A stretch of DNA of 64,000 bases from a bacterium (GTDB taxonomy: Bacteria; UBA10199; 2-02-FULL-44-16; JAAZCA01): NCBI GenBank assembly GCA_021810905.1, contig JAJZQH010000003.1, forward strand, positions 189,897 to 253,896. The letters are read 5' to 3'. Each line of letters begins with the position of its first letter. The first letter of the stretch is position 1. Shown here one piece after another: positions 42,299-51,529 of the stretch. The position numbers were made by a program, and so were the translations under genes. Under the pieces are notes generated by a model. It was not told where the DNA came from, ran no database searches, and was given only the letters and a program-made list of their open reading frames with translations.

Positions 42299-45067
42299 GT
42301 GGATATATTGGGAGCGAAAAAAGCTAATTCATGGCGGCGGCGCACGAAGCTGATGCTATGGTCCGTGCTGTGCGTCGCCGTGCTGGCGGCGCTCGCCGCC
42401 GCCTCGCAGGCGTTTTCCGCGGAGATCGCGGCGACAGACCGCGTTGCAGCCGTCAAGATCACAGGGCTCACTACCATCAACGAACAGGAAGTCCGGGACG
42501 TTATAGAAATAGCCCCGGGCGATCCGTTTTCGCTGGAGAGCGTGGACGCAGCAGTCTCCAGACTTCGAAAATGGGGCGTGTTCGACGCAATAGACGTCTA
42601 CCCTTCAATGAGTCCCGAGGGCGTGATCATCGACTTCAATCTGGAGGAGGCGACCATTGTCGCTTCCATAGAGCTGAGCGGAAACTATCCATTCATTGAA
42701 ACCAAAATCAGAAAGTATTTCACGTTGCACGCGGGGGATATCTACACGCACGACAGCATCGAGGAGCAGATAGACCGAATAAAAGAATTTTATCTGCGCC
42801 AGGGATACGTGGGCACAGACGTATTCGTAGAGGAAGAGCGAAGGCCCGATGACAACCAGGTCTTGCTCACGTTTCACATCCGCCGCGGCGACCTGCTGAG
42901 GTATCGGGAAATACAGGTCGAGGGAAATCACGCGTTTCCGCTGGGGCGATTCGTATCTGTAATAAATACGTGGAAGCCATTCTCCGAGCAGAGGCTGCGC
43001 GCATCCATCCGCGACCTCAAGGACGTGTATCACTCTCACGGATATCCTCGCGCAAAGATATCGATAAAACGCAAACACATTGATTTTGACGCGTTGAAAG
43101 TGGACCTCACCCTTGAAGTCAACGAAGGTCCGCACGTCGTGGTCGTTTTTCCTGGACACCACCGTACCGGCACCCGTCTTCTCCGAAAGACGATCACCAT
43201 ATTCAAAGAGGGTTCAATCGATCAGTACGAGATAGAAGCCAGCGAGGATGCGATCAAGGAATTGCTCAAGAATCGCGGCTACCCCAATGCGCAGGTGACT
43301 TCGGAACAGCATCAAAGGCACGACGGCACGATAGTTATAGCCTTTAACGTTGAGGAAGGTCCGGCAAGTCTGATTCGTAAGCTTTCGCTTGAAGGAAACC
43401 GCGACGTGAGCTCCGGAGAAATTAAGGAGAACATGAGGAATCGCGAGATGTCCATCTCGCGGCAAGGTGCATATCTTCCCGAGGCCATGCCCCAGGACGA
43501 CGAACAGATCTACAATGTCCTCAAGCGCAAGGGATTTCTCGACGCCAAGGTCGGAGATTGGGAGGTCAAGCCCTCTGATCAGGGATTTGCGCTCAACGTA
43601 ACCGTACCGATCGATGAGGGGCCGCGCACGATGGTCTCTGAAGTGCAATTCGCGGGCGACTCGTCGTTCAGCGACAAAAAACTGCTCGACGTGCTGAAAA
43701 TAAAACCCGGGAAGCCCCTGGATGAACCGGGACTTCCCGACGATCAGGAACGGCTCGCCAGATTCTTTTCCGACAACGGATACCCATACGCAACCGTGCA
43801 GCAGAGCTGGGAGCGCGACGCGGAGGGCGGAGCCATCATCCGCTACGATATAGAAGAAGGTCCGCTGGTCCGCATAGGACATATCCTCATCGTCGGCGAC
43901 GTGCTCACCAGCCAGAAGGCCATCAAGCGCGCGATGGACATAGGCGAGGGCGATCCGTTCAGCTACAGGAAGATAGTGGACAGCCAGCTCAATATCCGCC
44001 GGCTGGGCCCGTTCGATCTGGTGAGCATCGAGACGATAGGAATCTCGGAGCGCAAGGATACCGTTCACCTGAAGGTGAAGGTCGAAGAACAGAAACCTTT
44101 TTTAATTGATGTCGGGCTTTCCTATTCGACCCAGGAATCGATAACCGGCACCCTTTCGTTCAGCAACATCAACGCCTTCGGCTGGGCAAAAACCAATTCA
44201 CTCAAACTCACGGCAGGCAAAAAGCTCTCGCGCGCGGAGATAGCGTGGCTCGATCCGCGATTCCTGGGCTCCAGCATCGAGATGGCCACATCCGGCTGGG
44301 TGCAGTACAAACAGCAGCCTGCCTATACATTCATGCAGATTGCCGGCGCGGTCGGTTGGGCAAAGCGTTTTTCCAGACTCGGATTTTCAGTGCGGTGGGA
44401 GCTGGATCGAAACTATTTCGTCGAGGGCGATTCGACCGCCGCCGATGCTGACAGCCTGCGCGACAGCACGATATCGAATCTGGCGCTCTTTACGAGCTAT
44501 GACAGACGCGACAGTTTCTCGGAACCGACCAAGGGTTTTTTCACAGGCGCCGGGGTCAACATCTACGATGAAATAAAGGGCGCCAATGCGAACTTCGTGA
44601 AATTCACCTGGCAGTTCGAGTACGACCAGAAAATCATCAATCCATTAGTGCTGTCCACTGCGCTGCGCTTTAACCGCATTCAGGACATAGGCAACAACGT
44701 GAGCGTGCCGACCAACGAATTGCTCTTCCTGGGCGGCAACGACACGATTCGCGGATTTGACCTGGATTCCCTCGGCCCGGTGGACGCCAACGGGAAAGCG
44801 ACAGGCGGCAGGACGCGCTGGATCGTCAACGAGGAGCTGCGGATAGGCCTCTTCAAGCACTTCGGAGCGGTGATCTTCTATGATATGGGCTCGCTCACCA
44901 ACGATTTCTCGGAGATCAACGCGACGACGATCCGCAACTCGATAGGATTTGGCCTACGCTATCTCACGCCGGTCGGACCGATACGCGCTGAATATGGTTT
45001 CAAGCTGGACAAGGGAACCAACGAGGGGATAGGAAAATTCCACTTCACGTTTGGATATGTATTCTAA
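42299..45067 (+). CDS. Omp85-family outer-membrane assembly protein with seven POTRA domains
   Basis: 922 residues from a GTG, AAGGA 4-5 nt upstream, 8 bp after tamB. A signal-like segment (18-42) is followed by seven POTRA-like units, each ending with a V-E-G or D-E-G pattern (near residues 118, 200, 278, 355, 442, 522 and 600). The C-terminal part is a 16-strand-type barrel with the conserved GNDTIRGFDLDS loop. BamA has five POTRA units and TamA three, so seven is unusual. Pairing with TamB suggests a TamA-like role, but a BamA-type role is possible. Confidence 0.9.
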   Translation: MDILGAKKANSWRRRTKLMLWSVLCVAVLAALAAASQAFSAEIAATDRVAAVKITGLTTINEQEVRDVIEIAPGDPFSLESVDAAVSRLRKWGVFDAIDVYPSMSPEGVIIDFNLEEATIVASIELSGNYPFIETKIRKYFTLHAGDIYTHDSIEEQIDRIKEFYLRQGYVGTDVFVEEERRPDDNQVLLTFHIRRGDLLRYREIQVEGNHAFPLGRFVSVINTWKPFSEQRLRASIRDLKDVYHSHGYPRAKISIKRKHIDFDALKVDLTLEVNEGPHVVVVFPGHHRTGTRLLRKTITIFKEGSIDQYEIEASEDAIKELLKNRGYPNAQVTSEQHQRHDGTIVIAFNVEEGPASLIRKLSLEGNRDVSSGEIKENMRNREMSISRQGAYLPEAMPQDDEQIYNVLKRKGFLDAKVGDWEVKPSDQGFALNVTVPIDEGPRTMVSEVQFAGDSSFSDKKLLDVLKIKPGKPLDEPGLPDDQERLARFFSDNGYPYATVQQSWERDAEGGAIIRYDIEEGPLVRIGHILIVGDVLTSQKAIKRAMDIGEGDPFSYRKIVDSQLNIRRLGPFDLVSIETIGISERKDTVHLKVKVEEQKPFLIDVGLSYSTQESITGTLSFSNINAFGWAKTNSLKLTAGKKLSRAEIAWLDPRFLGSSIEMATSGWVQYKQQPAYTFMQIAGAVGWAKRFSRLGFSVRWELDRNYFVEGDSTAADADSLRDSTISNLALFTSYDRRDSFSEPTKGFFTGAGVNIYDEIKGANANFVKFTWQFEYDQKIINPLVLSTALRFNRIQDIGNNVSVPTNELLFLGGNDTIRGFDLDSLGPVDANGKATGGRTRWIVNEELRIGLFKHFGAVIFYDMGSLTNDFSEINATTIRNSIGFGLRYLTPVGPIRAEYGFKLDKGTNEGIGKFHFTFGYVF

Positions 45068-45072
45068 AAATC

Positions 45073-45135
45073 CGCCAGCAACGCGGACATGGACAGGTTT
45101 TAACACGCGTTGTTTGCGAATTCGACGTTGCTGGC
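45073..45135. repeat. Inverted repeat between convergent genes
   Basis: Perfect 11-bp arms CGCCAGCAACG (45073-45083) and CGTTGCTGGCG (45125-45135) enclose a 41-bp middle that itself has CGCG...CGCG pairing. No T run follows, so it is a weak terminator candidate and more likely another short palindromic repeat. Confidence 0.6.
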
Positions 45136-45136
45136 G

Positions 45137-45733
45137 CTAGTCCCTCGTCTGATTCAGATCGTCGGGATTCATGATGACCTGCCTCAGCAGTTCTACGTTT
45201 ACCGGTTTGCCTGCGAAGAAATCGTCGAAGAATTTGTTGGCCGCGTAGTAGAAGAGGCCGATGAGATTGACCTGCTGCAGGATGAATTCGGCCCGCTTGC
45301 GATCCTGCTTGCCCGCCGCCACCTTTGCCTCGGTGACTTTTGCGCGCGTGCGCTCAATAGTCGTTATGGCGTCGGTGAGAGAGCCGCGGATCTTGTCGAG
45401 GAAATCCCTGATCACTTTTTTTGGATATGTGCGCTCGGCCGCGTAGAAGTCTTTGCGCGACCCCTTGACCCAGACTTTTCTAACCAGGTTATATTCCTCA
45501 AGCATGCGTATGTTGATCGATACGTTGCTTTTGGATACGCCGAGCCTTTCGCCTATGTCGTCCAGCGAGAGAGGTTCGTCCTCGAGAAAGAGCAGCGCGT
45601 AGATCTGGCCGCCAACCTTGTTGATCATTCCGAGCAGGGCGCCCGATACCTTGCCCGCACCCTGGATGAAGAGATCGACCGCTTCCTCGATCATCTTTTC
45701 GCCTTCTTCACGATCTTTCTTTTGCTGCGTCAT
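45137..45733 (-). CDS. GbsR/MarR-type winged-helix transcriptional regulator
   Basis: 198 residues from the ATG at 45733, which overlaps the upstream stop (ATGA); the frame extends upstream into the previous gene's tail and is not used. The helix-turn-helix is at about residues 55-95 (LSLDDIGERLGVSKSNVSINIRMLEEYNLVRKVWVKGSRKDFY), matching the GbsR family, followed by a long helical dimerisation region. Coupling to the phospholipid synthase gene suggests it senses or controls membrane lipid or osmolyte state; this is inference. Confidence 0.85.
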   Translation of the reverse strand: MTQQKKDREEGEKMIEEAVDLFIQGAGKVSGALLGMINKVGGQIYALLFLEDEPLSLDDIGERLGVSKSNVSINIRMLEEYNLVRKVWVKGSRKDFYAAERTYPKKVIRDFLDKIRGSLTDAITTIERTRAKVTEAKVAAGKQDRKRAEFILQQVNLIGLFYYAANKFFDDFFAGKPVNVELLRQVIMNPDDLNQTRD

Positions 45734-48048
45734 AGGGTCGCCCTCGCTTGCCTGCCGGCCGCTTCGCAGCGCTCGGGAACTACTCCGTCGAGAGAATGCT
45801 CGGCGTCGATGCCCATGAGCGAAAGCGTCAGCGCGAATGCATCGGCGGTGCGGATCTCGCGCGCCGATATCGGCACGCTGCTCAGGAATGGAACGACGCA
45901 ATGTCTGCGGCTGAGAGAGCCGTGAGTCGAACCGCCCGCCTGCGCGCCCAAGGCCACGTCCGAAGCTGCGCTTATGACGAGATCGCCGGTCCTGCGCGAG
46001 CGGAATATCTGCAGCACCTGCATGATCCCATCCGGATAGTCGGAGTGAATCGTGGCATCAAGCGCATCCGAAGATGAGAGCACCTGCCGCACGCCCGAGA
46101 GTCCGAACGGGTCGCCGCTCCGCGCAAGGTAGGTGATGCGGCCGTCCGCGTCTTCAAGTATGTGCGCGCGGCCCCTGCGGCTCTGCACGACTATTCCGCC
46201 TTCACTGCTGCGGCCCGCGATGATATCCACGCCATCCTGTTCGAGAAGAGATCCCACGAGCCCCTTGCGCTCCACGTCCTCGAAGAAGCACCGCTCTTCC
46301 CAGCCGCGACCGAGCTTAAGATACAGATGAGCCATCGAAGTGCCGGAAGTGAGAGCTATCGCGTCCGAGTCGATCCATTCGCGCAGCCTGCGATCCGCGT
46401 TGCACAGCTTGAATCTCTTGCCTACGAAAGCATCGAGGTCGAACGCGCGCGCAGCCGTTCCCGTGGCGTGATCCGAAGCGAATATCAGGGCCGTCTGTTC
46501 GTACATACCGTTGTTCTTAATGACCTGGGCGGCCCTGCCTACGTACGAATCGATGCGGCGCAGCGACTCCTCGGCTGATATCGAATCCACTACGCCTCCG
46601 CCTGGCGCAAGCATCGGAGGAAACCGATAGAGCACGAAGTCGGTCTCGCGCCGGATGGCGGATGAAAACCAGTAGAACGCGGCCTCATCGGCCCTTTCGA
46701 GGTCCTCGGGACGGCGCGCCTGATTGTAACGGCGATGCATCCTGAAAAACGCAGGATCGCGCACGAGTCCGCAGCCGCGATTGAGCATGCCGAAGATGTT
46801 GACCGCCTGGCGCGAGTATTCGAAAACGGTGCGCACGGAGTTGCTGAGGTCGTAATCCATGGCATAGGCGCCCCAGCCGAGATAATCCCTGAACCTGTTC
46901 ATGGCGAGAACGCGGCCTGCCTGCACCGTGCGGTCGAACCATCGCGCGCCCGGTATGTCGCAGGTGCCTGGAAATGAACCGGTGACAAAAGGCGTGGATG
47001 CCGGACCAACCGTCGATGGGAACGCGCCGATCGCCTCAATAAAACTCCCCCTCTCCGCGACGTGCAGCGCGATGTTAGGCAGATCGCCCCTGCGCATCAT
47101 CGCGGAGAGAACTTCCGGCGATATGCCGCTCGCGGCAAAGAGGACAACGTGCGAATACGACGCCCTGCTGCGATCGTAGCCGTAGCGCGCGCGATCCCAG
47201 AGCATCTCGCGGCCCGCCTGCGTTCCGAGTTTTGTGATGATCTGAGGTATGGAATCGTTGCCGCGACGATCCGCCGTATCCAGGGCGTTCATGACGTGGA
47301 TCATCCTGTAGATTGCGGTGAAGTTTGTGAGCACCGCTATCAGCCCCAGCGAAATCATGACGAGCAACGGAGTGGGTGAGGGCATCCAGCGCGTGAGAGC
47401 AATACCCACCATAGGGCTGAACACTGACGCTACACCCAGCGCAACTATCCGCTCCGGCCTCTGCATGGTGCCTACGTTGCATTCGACACCCACTGCCTCG
47501 GCTCGCGCTTTCGTGTAGCTCACGAGCAGAGAGCCCACCAGCGCCGCGAAGATTATCGGAAGCATGAAGCTCGCGCGGAAGTACCAGCCGAGGCCGAGCA
47601 TGCAGGCGCCCTCTCCGAAGCGATCCATCACGGCGTCGAAGAACGCGCCGGAGCGAGTGGTCTTTCCGGTGATGCGCGCCACGCGGCCGTCGAATATGTC
47701 GAATGACGCGCTGAGTATCATCATCCAGCCTGCATAGCCGAACGATCCGCGCGCAAAGAGGTAAGCGGCGACGCACGCGGTGACAAAACCTATCATAGTT
47801 ATCGTGTTGGGCCCGATGCGGAGTTTGACGAAGAGCCTAACGACTGGATCAGTAGTCCAGAACCACCATTCGCGCGTGCCGCTGGAGAGAAAGTTCGACT
47901 CGCCCTTCTTCGCCCCGGCGAATTCGCGCTTGATGCGCTTGCGCCCCCAAATCTGATAGAGAACATAAGATGTGAAAAGGATCGCGTTTATGACGACAAT
48001 CGGCCCCAACGTGATCCAGACAGGGCTAATGTTTGTTAGAAGATTCAT
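45730..48048 (-). CDS. CDP-alcohol phosphatidyltransferase fused to an alkaline-phosphatase-like domain
   Basis: 772 residues. The N-terminal 300 residues are membrane-embedded with the complete CDP-alcohol phosphotransferase motif DG-xx-AR-x8-G-xxx-D-xxx-D (DGRVARITGK to DAVMD). The C-terminal 450 residues follow the phosphodiesterase/alkaline phosphatase fold: PSTVGPASTPFVTGSFPGTCDIPG with a candidate Thr nucleophile, FASDHATGTA and the late His in THGSLSRRH. The first metal-binding Asp of active enzymes is not evident (VVLFAASGIS), so activity is uncertain. The first half would transfer a phosphatidyl group to a polar head; the second may trim or move head groups. Confidence 0.82.
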   Translation of the reverse strand: MNLLTNISPVWITLGPIVVINAILFTSYVLYQIWGRKRIKREFAGAKKGESNFLSSGTREWWFWTTDPVVRLFVKLRIGPNTITMIGFVTACVAAYLFARGSFGYAGWMMILSASFDIFDGRVARITGKTTRSGAFFDAVMDRFGEGACMLGLGWYFRASFMLPIIFAALVGSLLVSYTKARAEAVGVECNVGTMQRPERIVALGVASVFSPMVGIALTRWMPSPTPLLVMISLGLIAVLTNFTAIYRMIHVMNALDTADRRGNDSIPQIITKLGTQAGREMLWDRARYGYDRSRASYSHVVLFAASGISPEVLSAMMRRGDLPNIALHVAERGSFIEAIGAFPSTVGPASTPFVTGSFPGTCDIPGARWFDRTVQAGRVLAMNRFRDYLGWGAYAMDYDLSNSVRTVFEYSRQAVNIFGMLNRGCGLVRDPAFFRMHRRYNQARRPEDLERADEAAFYWFSSAIRRETDFVLYRFPPMLAPGGGVVDSISAEESLRRIDSYVGRAAQVIKNNGMYEQTALIFASDHATGTAARAFDLDAFVGKRFKLCNADRRLREWIDSDAIALTSGTSMAHLYLKLGRGWEERCFFEDVERKGLVGSLLEQDGVDIIAGRSSEGGIVVQSRRGRAHILEDADGRITYLARSGDPFGLSGVRQVLSSSDALDATIHSDYPDGIMQVLQIFRSRRTGDLVISAASDVALGAQAGGSTHGSLSRRHCVVPFLSSVPISAREIRTADAFALTLSLMGIDAEHSLDGVVPERCEAAGRQARATL

Positions 48049-48133
48049 AGTGTCCTGAACGTTCTAATACGTTGAATTATTAAGGGTTTAACCGTGTATG
48101 GGTGCACTATTTAGGCGGCGATGTCAAGCTAGT

Positions 48134-48290
48134 GAGCACTCGTTTCAAACCCCTGCTGCGAGGTCCGGATGGACCTTCCGGACGCAACTTCGGAGGGGGA
48201 AACCCCCTCCCCGTGGCCTTTGGCCACGGTTCCCCTCCCCAGCGTCCTGAAGGGCCATCCTCCCCTCGCCGGGTTTTGAAACGAGTGCTC
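48134..48290. repeat. MITE-like element with 19-bp terminal inverted repeats
   Basis: The ends GAGCACTCGTTTCAAACCC (48134-48152) and its inverse GGGTTTTGAAACGAGTGCTC (48271-48290) bound a 157-bp element rich in short palindromes (GTCCGGA...TCCGGAC and GTGGCC...GGCCAC). It lies upstream of the radical SAM gene, and an open frame that reads through it is not a real extension of that gene. Confidence 0.85.
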
Positions 48291-48344
48291 GATAGATTTC
48301 CGCTTGCCAATCAGCGGTCCGTCAAGCTACAGACTGAAGCCATT

Positions 48345-49283
48345 ATGTCCTCGCATTCAGCAAAGCCCAAACATCGATTCTGGCGCGGTAAAGTGCTGCC
48401 TAAACTCGCGCTCACGGTCGTTCCGCTCCCGCGCAACACGTTCTGTTCCATCGACGTGACCAACAAGTGTAACCTTCGCTGCAAGCACTGCTACTATTTC
48501 TCGTATGACCAGGAGCGGGGCCCCGAGCTCTCCATAGATGAATGGCTTTGCCGCATAGAAAAGATGCAGAGCGGCAGTGGCGCATTCTTCAGCTGCACGT
48601 GGGTGGGCGGAGAACCGCTGTTGCGCCGCGAGCTGATCGAACGCGGAAAGCGCTTCTTCCGTGCAAACCGCGTGGTGACCAACGGCGTGCTGCCGCTTCC
48701 GCAGTGGACCGACGTTGAGTTCCACATCTCTATCGACGGCACTGAGAAACTACATGACGAGATAAGGGGCAGCGGCTGCTATGAGAAGATCAAGCGCAAC
48801 CTCGGTGCAATCAATGACGAGATGAACGTCGCAATCGCATGCTGCCTCAATCGCGCAAATATCGACTGTCTCGAAGATATTGCCGCCGAATGGCGCGAAG
48901 TCCTGCATATCCGCCACGCACTCTTCGATTTTTTTACGCCCATCAAGGGCGTGAAGGAAGATCTGTGGCTCGATTTTTCAGAGCGCGACCGCGCCATCGA
49001 GCGCATCAACGCTCTGCGCGAAAAATTCGGAAGTTTCATCGGAGGTCCCCCTGCCACGCACGACTTCATGCTTGAAAAAAATTGTCATTCCAGCGTGGGT
49101 GCGAATTGCGTGTTCGTGAAACACGGCACCGCGTTCGATGCCTGGGGAAACATCAAAAAACCCTGCGTCATAGGCCCCAAGGCCGACTGCTCTCGCTGCG
49201 GCTGCATCGTTCCGTTCTCCCTGCACGCCTGGAAGCGCCCCTCCAATCTTCTGCGCGAAGTGTGGAAAGACTTGAAGGGATAA
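48345..49283 (+). CDS. Radical SAM enzyme with a C-terminal Cys cluster
   Basis: 312 residues from the ATG at 48345; the frame extends upstream only through the repeat. NKCNLRCKHCYYF holds the CxxxCxxC that binds the 4Fe-4S cluster, followed by WVGGEPLL (the GGEP SAM motif) and a TIM-barrel core. A C-terminal cluster (CHSSVGANC, then KKPCVIGPKADCSRCGC) could bind a second Fe-S centre as in SPASM or HpnH-type enzymes. The substrate is unknown. It lies after the phospholipid synthase gene in the divergent orientation, so a lipid-related role is only a guess. Confidence 0.85.
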   Translation: MSSHSAKPKHRFWRGKVLPKLALTVVPLPRNTFCSIDVTNKCNLRCKHCYYFSYDQERGPELSIDEWLCRIEKMQSGSGAFFSCTWVGGEPLLRRELIERGKRFFRANRVVTNGVLPLPQWTDVEFHISIDGTEKLHDEIRGSGCYEKIKRNLGAINDEMNVAIACCLNRANIDCLEDIAAEWREVLHIRHALFDFFTPIKGVKEDLWLDFSERDRAIERINALREKFGSFIGGPPATHDFMLEKNCHSSVGANCVFVKHGTAFDAWGNIKKPCVIGPKADCSRCGCIVPFSLHAWKRPSNLLREVWKDLKG

Positions 49284-49299
49284 TCGGAAAATAAAGATA

Positions 49300-49377
49300 C
49301 CTCCCCTTTGTAAGGGGAGGTTAGGAGGGGTAGATCTTGCTCTACCTCCCCTAGCCCCTCCTTACAAAGGAGGGGAA
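49300..49377. repeat. Palindromic repeat, family B ('CCCCTCC TTTGTAAGG AGGGG')
   Basis: Arms of about 35 nt (CCTCCCCTTTGTAAGGGGAG at the left end and CCCTCCTTACAAAGGAGGGG at the right end) are near-inverse copies around a TCTTGC centre. Related copies are at 54683-54772 and, as a half element, at 57167-57204. Confidence 0.85.
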
Positions 49378-49381
49378 TACC

Positions 49382-49411
49382 AAAAAAAAGGCCCCGGATT
49401 TCTCCGGGGCC
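49382..49411 (-). terminator. Terminator downstream of the porin gene
   Basis: Stem GGCCCCGGA (49390-49398) pairs with TCCGGGGCC (49403-49411), with a run of eight Ts on the minus strand (plus 49382-49389). On the plus strand TCTCTTTT follows, so it may also end radical SAM transcripts. Confidence 0.88.
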
Positions 49412-49444
49412 TCTCTTTTGCTTCGAGACTCGCTATGGCTTCAA

Positions 49445-50644
49445 TTAGAAGTCATACGCGAACGCCAGCGCTCCACCGTAGTTGTACTCGGTGTTGTTGG
49501 CGATGATTGAAGTCGACGGCTTTACGATATCAAAGCGGCCTTCGAGCTTCAGCTTTGCACCATCAGCAATCGCGTAGCCACCGGCCAGCGAAATCTGATG
49601 GATCTGCTGCTGCGTGCCGGTGAGGTTCCACTGCGTGAGCGGTGCTGCCGCAGCGACCGTACCCGGTTTGTTCTGCCAACCGAATGCATACTTCAGGGTT
49701 CCATCCCACACGTCGCTGAACGCGTAGTGCAGGTTGAGCAGACCGCCGAAGTACCTGGTGTTGACGCCGGCCACTACGCCGGTGGTGTTCGTCACAGCGT
49801 TGTCCTGACGGAAGAGAGCTTCCATTCCGAGTGCGAAGGCTTCCGTGATCCACCAGTTCAGATCGAGGTCAGCGCCGTACGTGAAGTGCTTGTTCGACAG
49901 ACGCGATTCCGGACCGAAGAAACCGGAGAGGCCGAACGTGCTCTCGCTGCCTTCCTCACCCCAGTTGAAACCGAGGCGGAAGCCGAGCGACGGAACGTCG
50001 TTGATCTTCGCGTTGCTGTCCTGCGTGAGCGAGTTCACGACATAGAAATGGAAGTCCACCAGATCGCTGAACGCGTAGTAGATCTTCATACCTGTCGTGT
50101 TGGCCGGACGCAGACCGGTTACGAGGACTGACTTGGAAATCGTGTCGTTCTCGTTCACATCGACCGACTCGAAGCCGATCGGGGTGTTGAAGCGGCCGAG
50201 CAGGAACTCGATGCCGTTGCCGACCGGGATGTTCGCCGTGGCATAGGCCTGTTCAAGCACGAACGGAACCATGCCGGCTCCACCCGAATTCACGCGGGCG
50301 AAGTCGAGGTCTGCACGCAGCCTGACGTTCTCGCCGAAAGATTTCATGAGATCCAACTCGACCTCATCGACGAAGAACGTGAAGTTGTCCTGCCTGTTTA
50401 CTGCCGGGACCGCACCAGCCGGGTTGTTGATGTACTTACCGATCACACCAGCGTAGTACAGCGTATCGCCATCATTGGTGTAGTAGGTCGGTATCTTGTT
50501 GTTGAAGTGCTCGTAACCACCGCCGGCGATCACGTGACCGGCCGCTTCAAAGCCGCCGGCTACGTACTTCTCTTCGGCCTGTGCGCCCGTCGCGATAAAC
50601 GCGAACAGAGCGATGGCCAGAACTGCCATAGTAAATTTCTTCAT
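49445..50644 (-). CDS. Outer-membrane porin-like beta-barrel protein
   Basis: 399 residues from the ATG at 50644 (AAGGAG upstream); an upstream extension is rejected. A signal peptide (ending ATGAQAEE) is followed by alternating beta strands rich in Tyr/Phe/Trp and ending in Phe (ALAFAYDF), the usual C-terminal porin signal for BAM recognition. Patterns such as VDEVELDLMKSFGENVRLRADLDF and FLLGRFNTPIGFE match porins of the outer-membrane beta-barrel/OprP-like type. The solute is unknown. Confidence 0.85.
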   Translation of the reverse strand: MKKFTMAVLAIALFAFIATGAQAEEKYVAGGFEAAGHVIAGGGYEHFNNKIPTYYTNDGDTLYYAGVIGKYINNPAGAVPAVNRQDNFTFFVDEVELDLMKSFGENVRLRADLDFARVNSGGAGMVPFVLEQAYATANIPVGNGIEFLLGRFNTPIGFESVDVNENDTISKSVLVTGLRPANTTGMKIYYAFSDLVDFHFYVVNSLTQDSNAKINDVPSLGFRLGFNWGEEGSESTFGLSGFFGPESRLSNKHFTYGADLDLNWWITEAFALGMEALFRQDNAVTNTTGVVAGVNTRYFGGLLNLHYAFSDVWDGTLKYAFGWQNKPGTVAAAAPLTQWNLTGTQQQIHQISLAGGYAIADGAKLKLEGRFDIVKPSTSIIANNTEYNYGGALAFAYDF

Positions 50645-51108
50645 GTTGATTACTCTCCTTTTCCTTGTTTGCCTCCGGACCTGCGGGCTCATTCCCGCCG
50701 AACCGGAAAACTGCCGAGCAAGGATGCCGTACGAAGTGAAACGTCTTCCCGCGGATTGGCCATTCGGAGAGTGCACCCCCTTTCCCGGCCTGATTTCCGC
50801 TTGGGTTCAATGGAATCCAAAGAACTCTGCGCATCTGAATTGCGGCCTTCCCCTCACCGCTGCGCAGAAAAAAAAGTTACAACCCTCTACCGATTCGATT
50901 TCCCCCTGTCAAGGCGTCGTGCCCTTTGCGGGCGAGGCCTTGTGAAGATTACGGGTCGAATAGTAAAGAAACTTTTTAAGAGCTGCAAGCGAAATTGCCG
51001 AACCTAAAGAGAGTTTAGTGATATAAGCGGTTTACTTGCGAAAATAATGCCCCAAAATTCCTTTTTTGCTTGACGGACAATAACTATGTCTATTAATTGA
51101 ATAATATC
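50645..51108. other. Porin leader and divergent promoter region
   Basis: The 464-bp gap holds, on the minus strand, a hairpin near the porin start (50675-50706) and a candidate promoter (50884-50912) that would give a leader of about 235 nt. The right part is AT-rich and must contain the promoter of the CheY-like gene; TTGACG at 51070-51075 is a candidate -35 box. No riboswitch consensus was recognised. Confidence 0.5.
50884..50912 (-). promoter_or_regulatory. Candidate porin promoter
   Basis: On the minus strand TTGACA (50912-50907) is followed after 17 bp by TAGAGG (50889-50884), a perfect -35 box with a poor -10 box. A G-rich spacer makes it uncertain. Confidence 0.35.
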
Positions 51109-51525
51109 ATGGACATAAAGCAAGCTCGCACACATATTCTTGTAGTCGACGATGAGCCGGAGATCCATACAGTCCTTGGAAAGCTGCTCACAAAAGAGGG
51201 ATACGAGGTCGAAAGCGCTTATTCTGCCGATGAGGCCTTCCAGTCAGTCACTCACAACAAACCAGACCTGATCATCCTGGATATAATGATGCCCAAGGTA
51301 TCGGGCATTGAGGTTTGTAACCGCTTGAAATCAGACCCTTCTACAAAAGATATCCTCATACTCATAGTATCCGCGCGCGATGCGCAGGCTGATAGAATAG
51401 AAGGTCTCAAGCACGGCGCGGACGACTACGTCTCAAAGCCGTTCCACCTGCGCTCGCTCGTCCGCAAGATCGAGCACATGTTGTCGAAAAAGAAAGTCTC
51501 TGATTTTGAAAAGGAAATAACGTAA
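51109..51525 (+). CDS. Single-domain response regulator (CheY-like)
   Basis: 138 residues from the ATG at 51109; a TTG 12 nt earlier would add MNNI. The receiver signatures are complete: paired acidic residues DD (14-15), phosphorylated Asp58 in LIILDIMMP, Ser88 in IVSA, and Lys110 in VSKPF. A short basic tail follows. No output domain or kinase lies beside it, so its partner is encoded elsewhere or not recognised. It could control motility or other signalling by direct protein contact. Confidence 0.93.
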   Translation: MDIKQARTHILVVDDEPEIHTVLGKLLTKEGYEVESAYSADEAFQSVTHNKPDLIILDIMMPKVSGIEVCNRLKSDPSTKDILILIVSARDAQADRIEGLKHGADDYVSKPFHLRSLVRKIEHMLSKKKVSDFEKEIT

Positions 51526-51529
51526 CCCC

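Noticed and set aside
48102-48344. N-terminal extension of the radical SAM gene
   Set aside because: It reads through the TIR-bounded repeat and has repeat-like Pro/Gly/Arg composition; the ATG at 48345 is the better start.
50645-50912. A structured riboswitch in the porin leader
   Set aside because: Only a simple hairpin near the start was seen; no class consensus fits.
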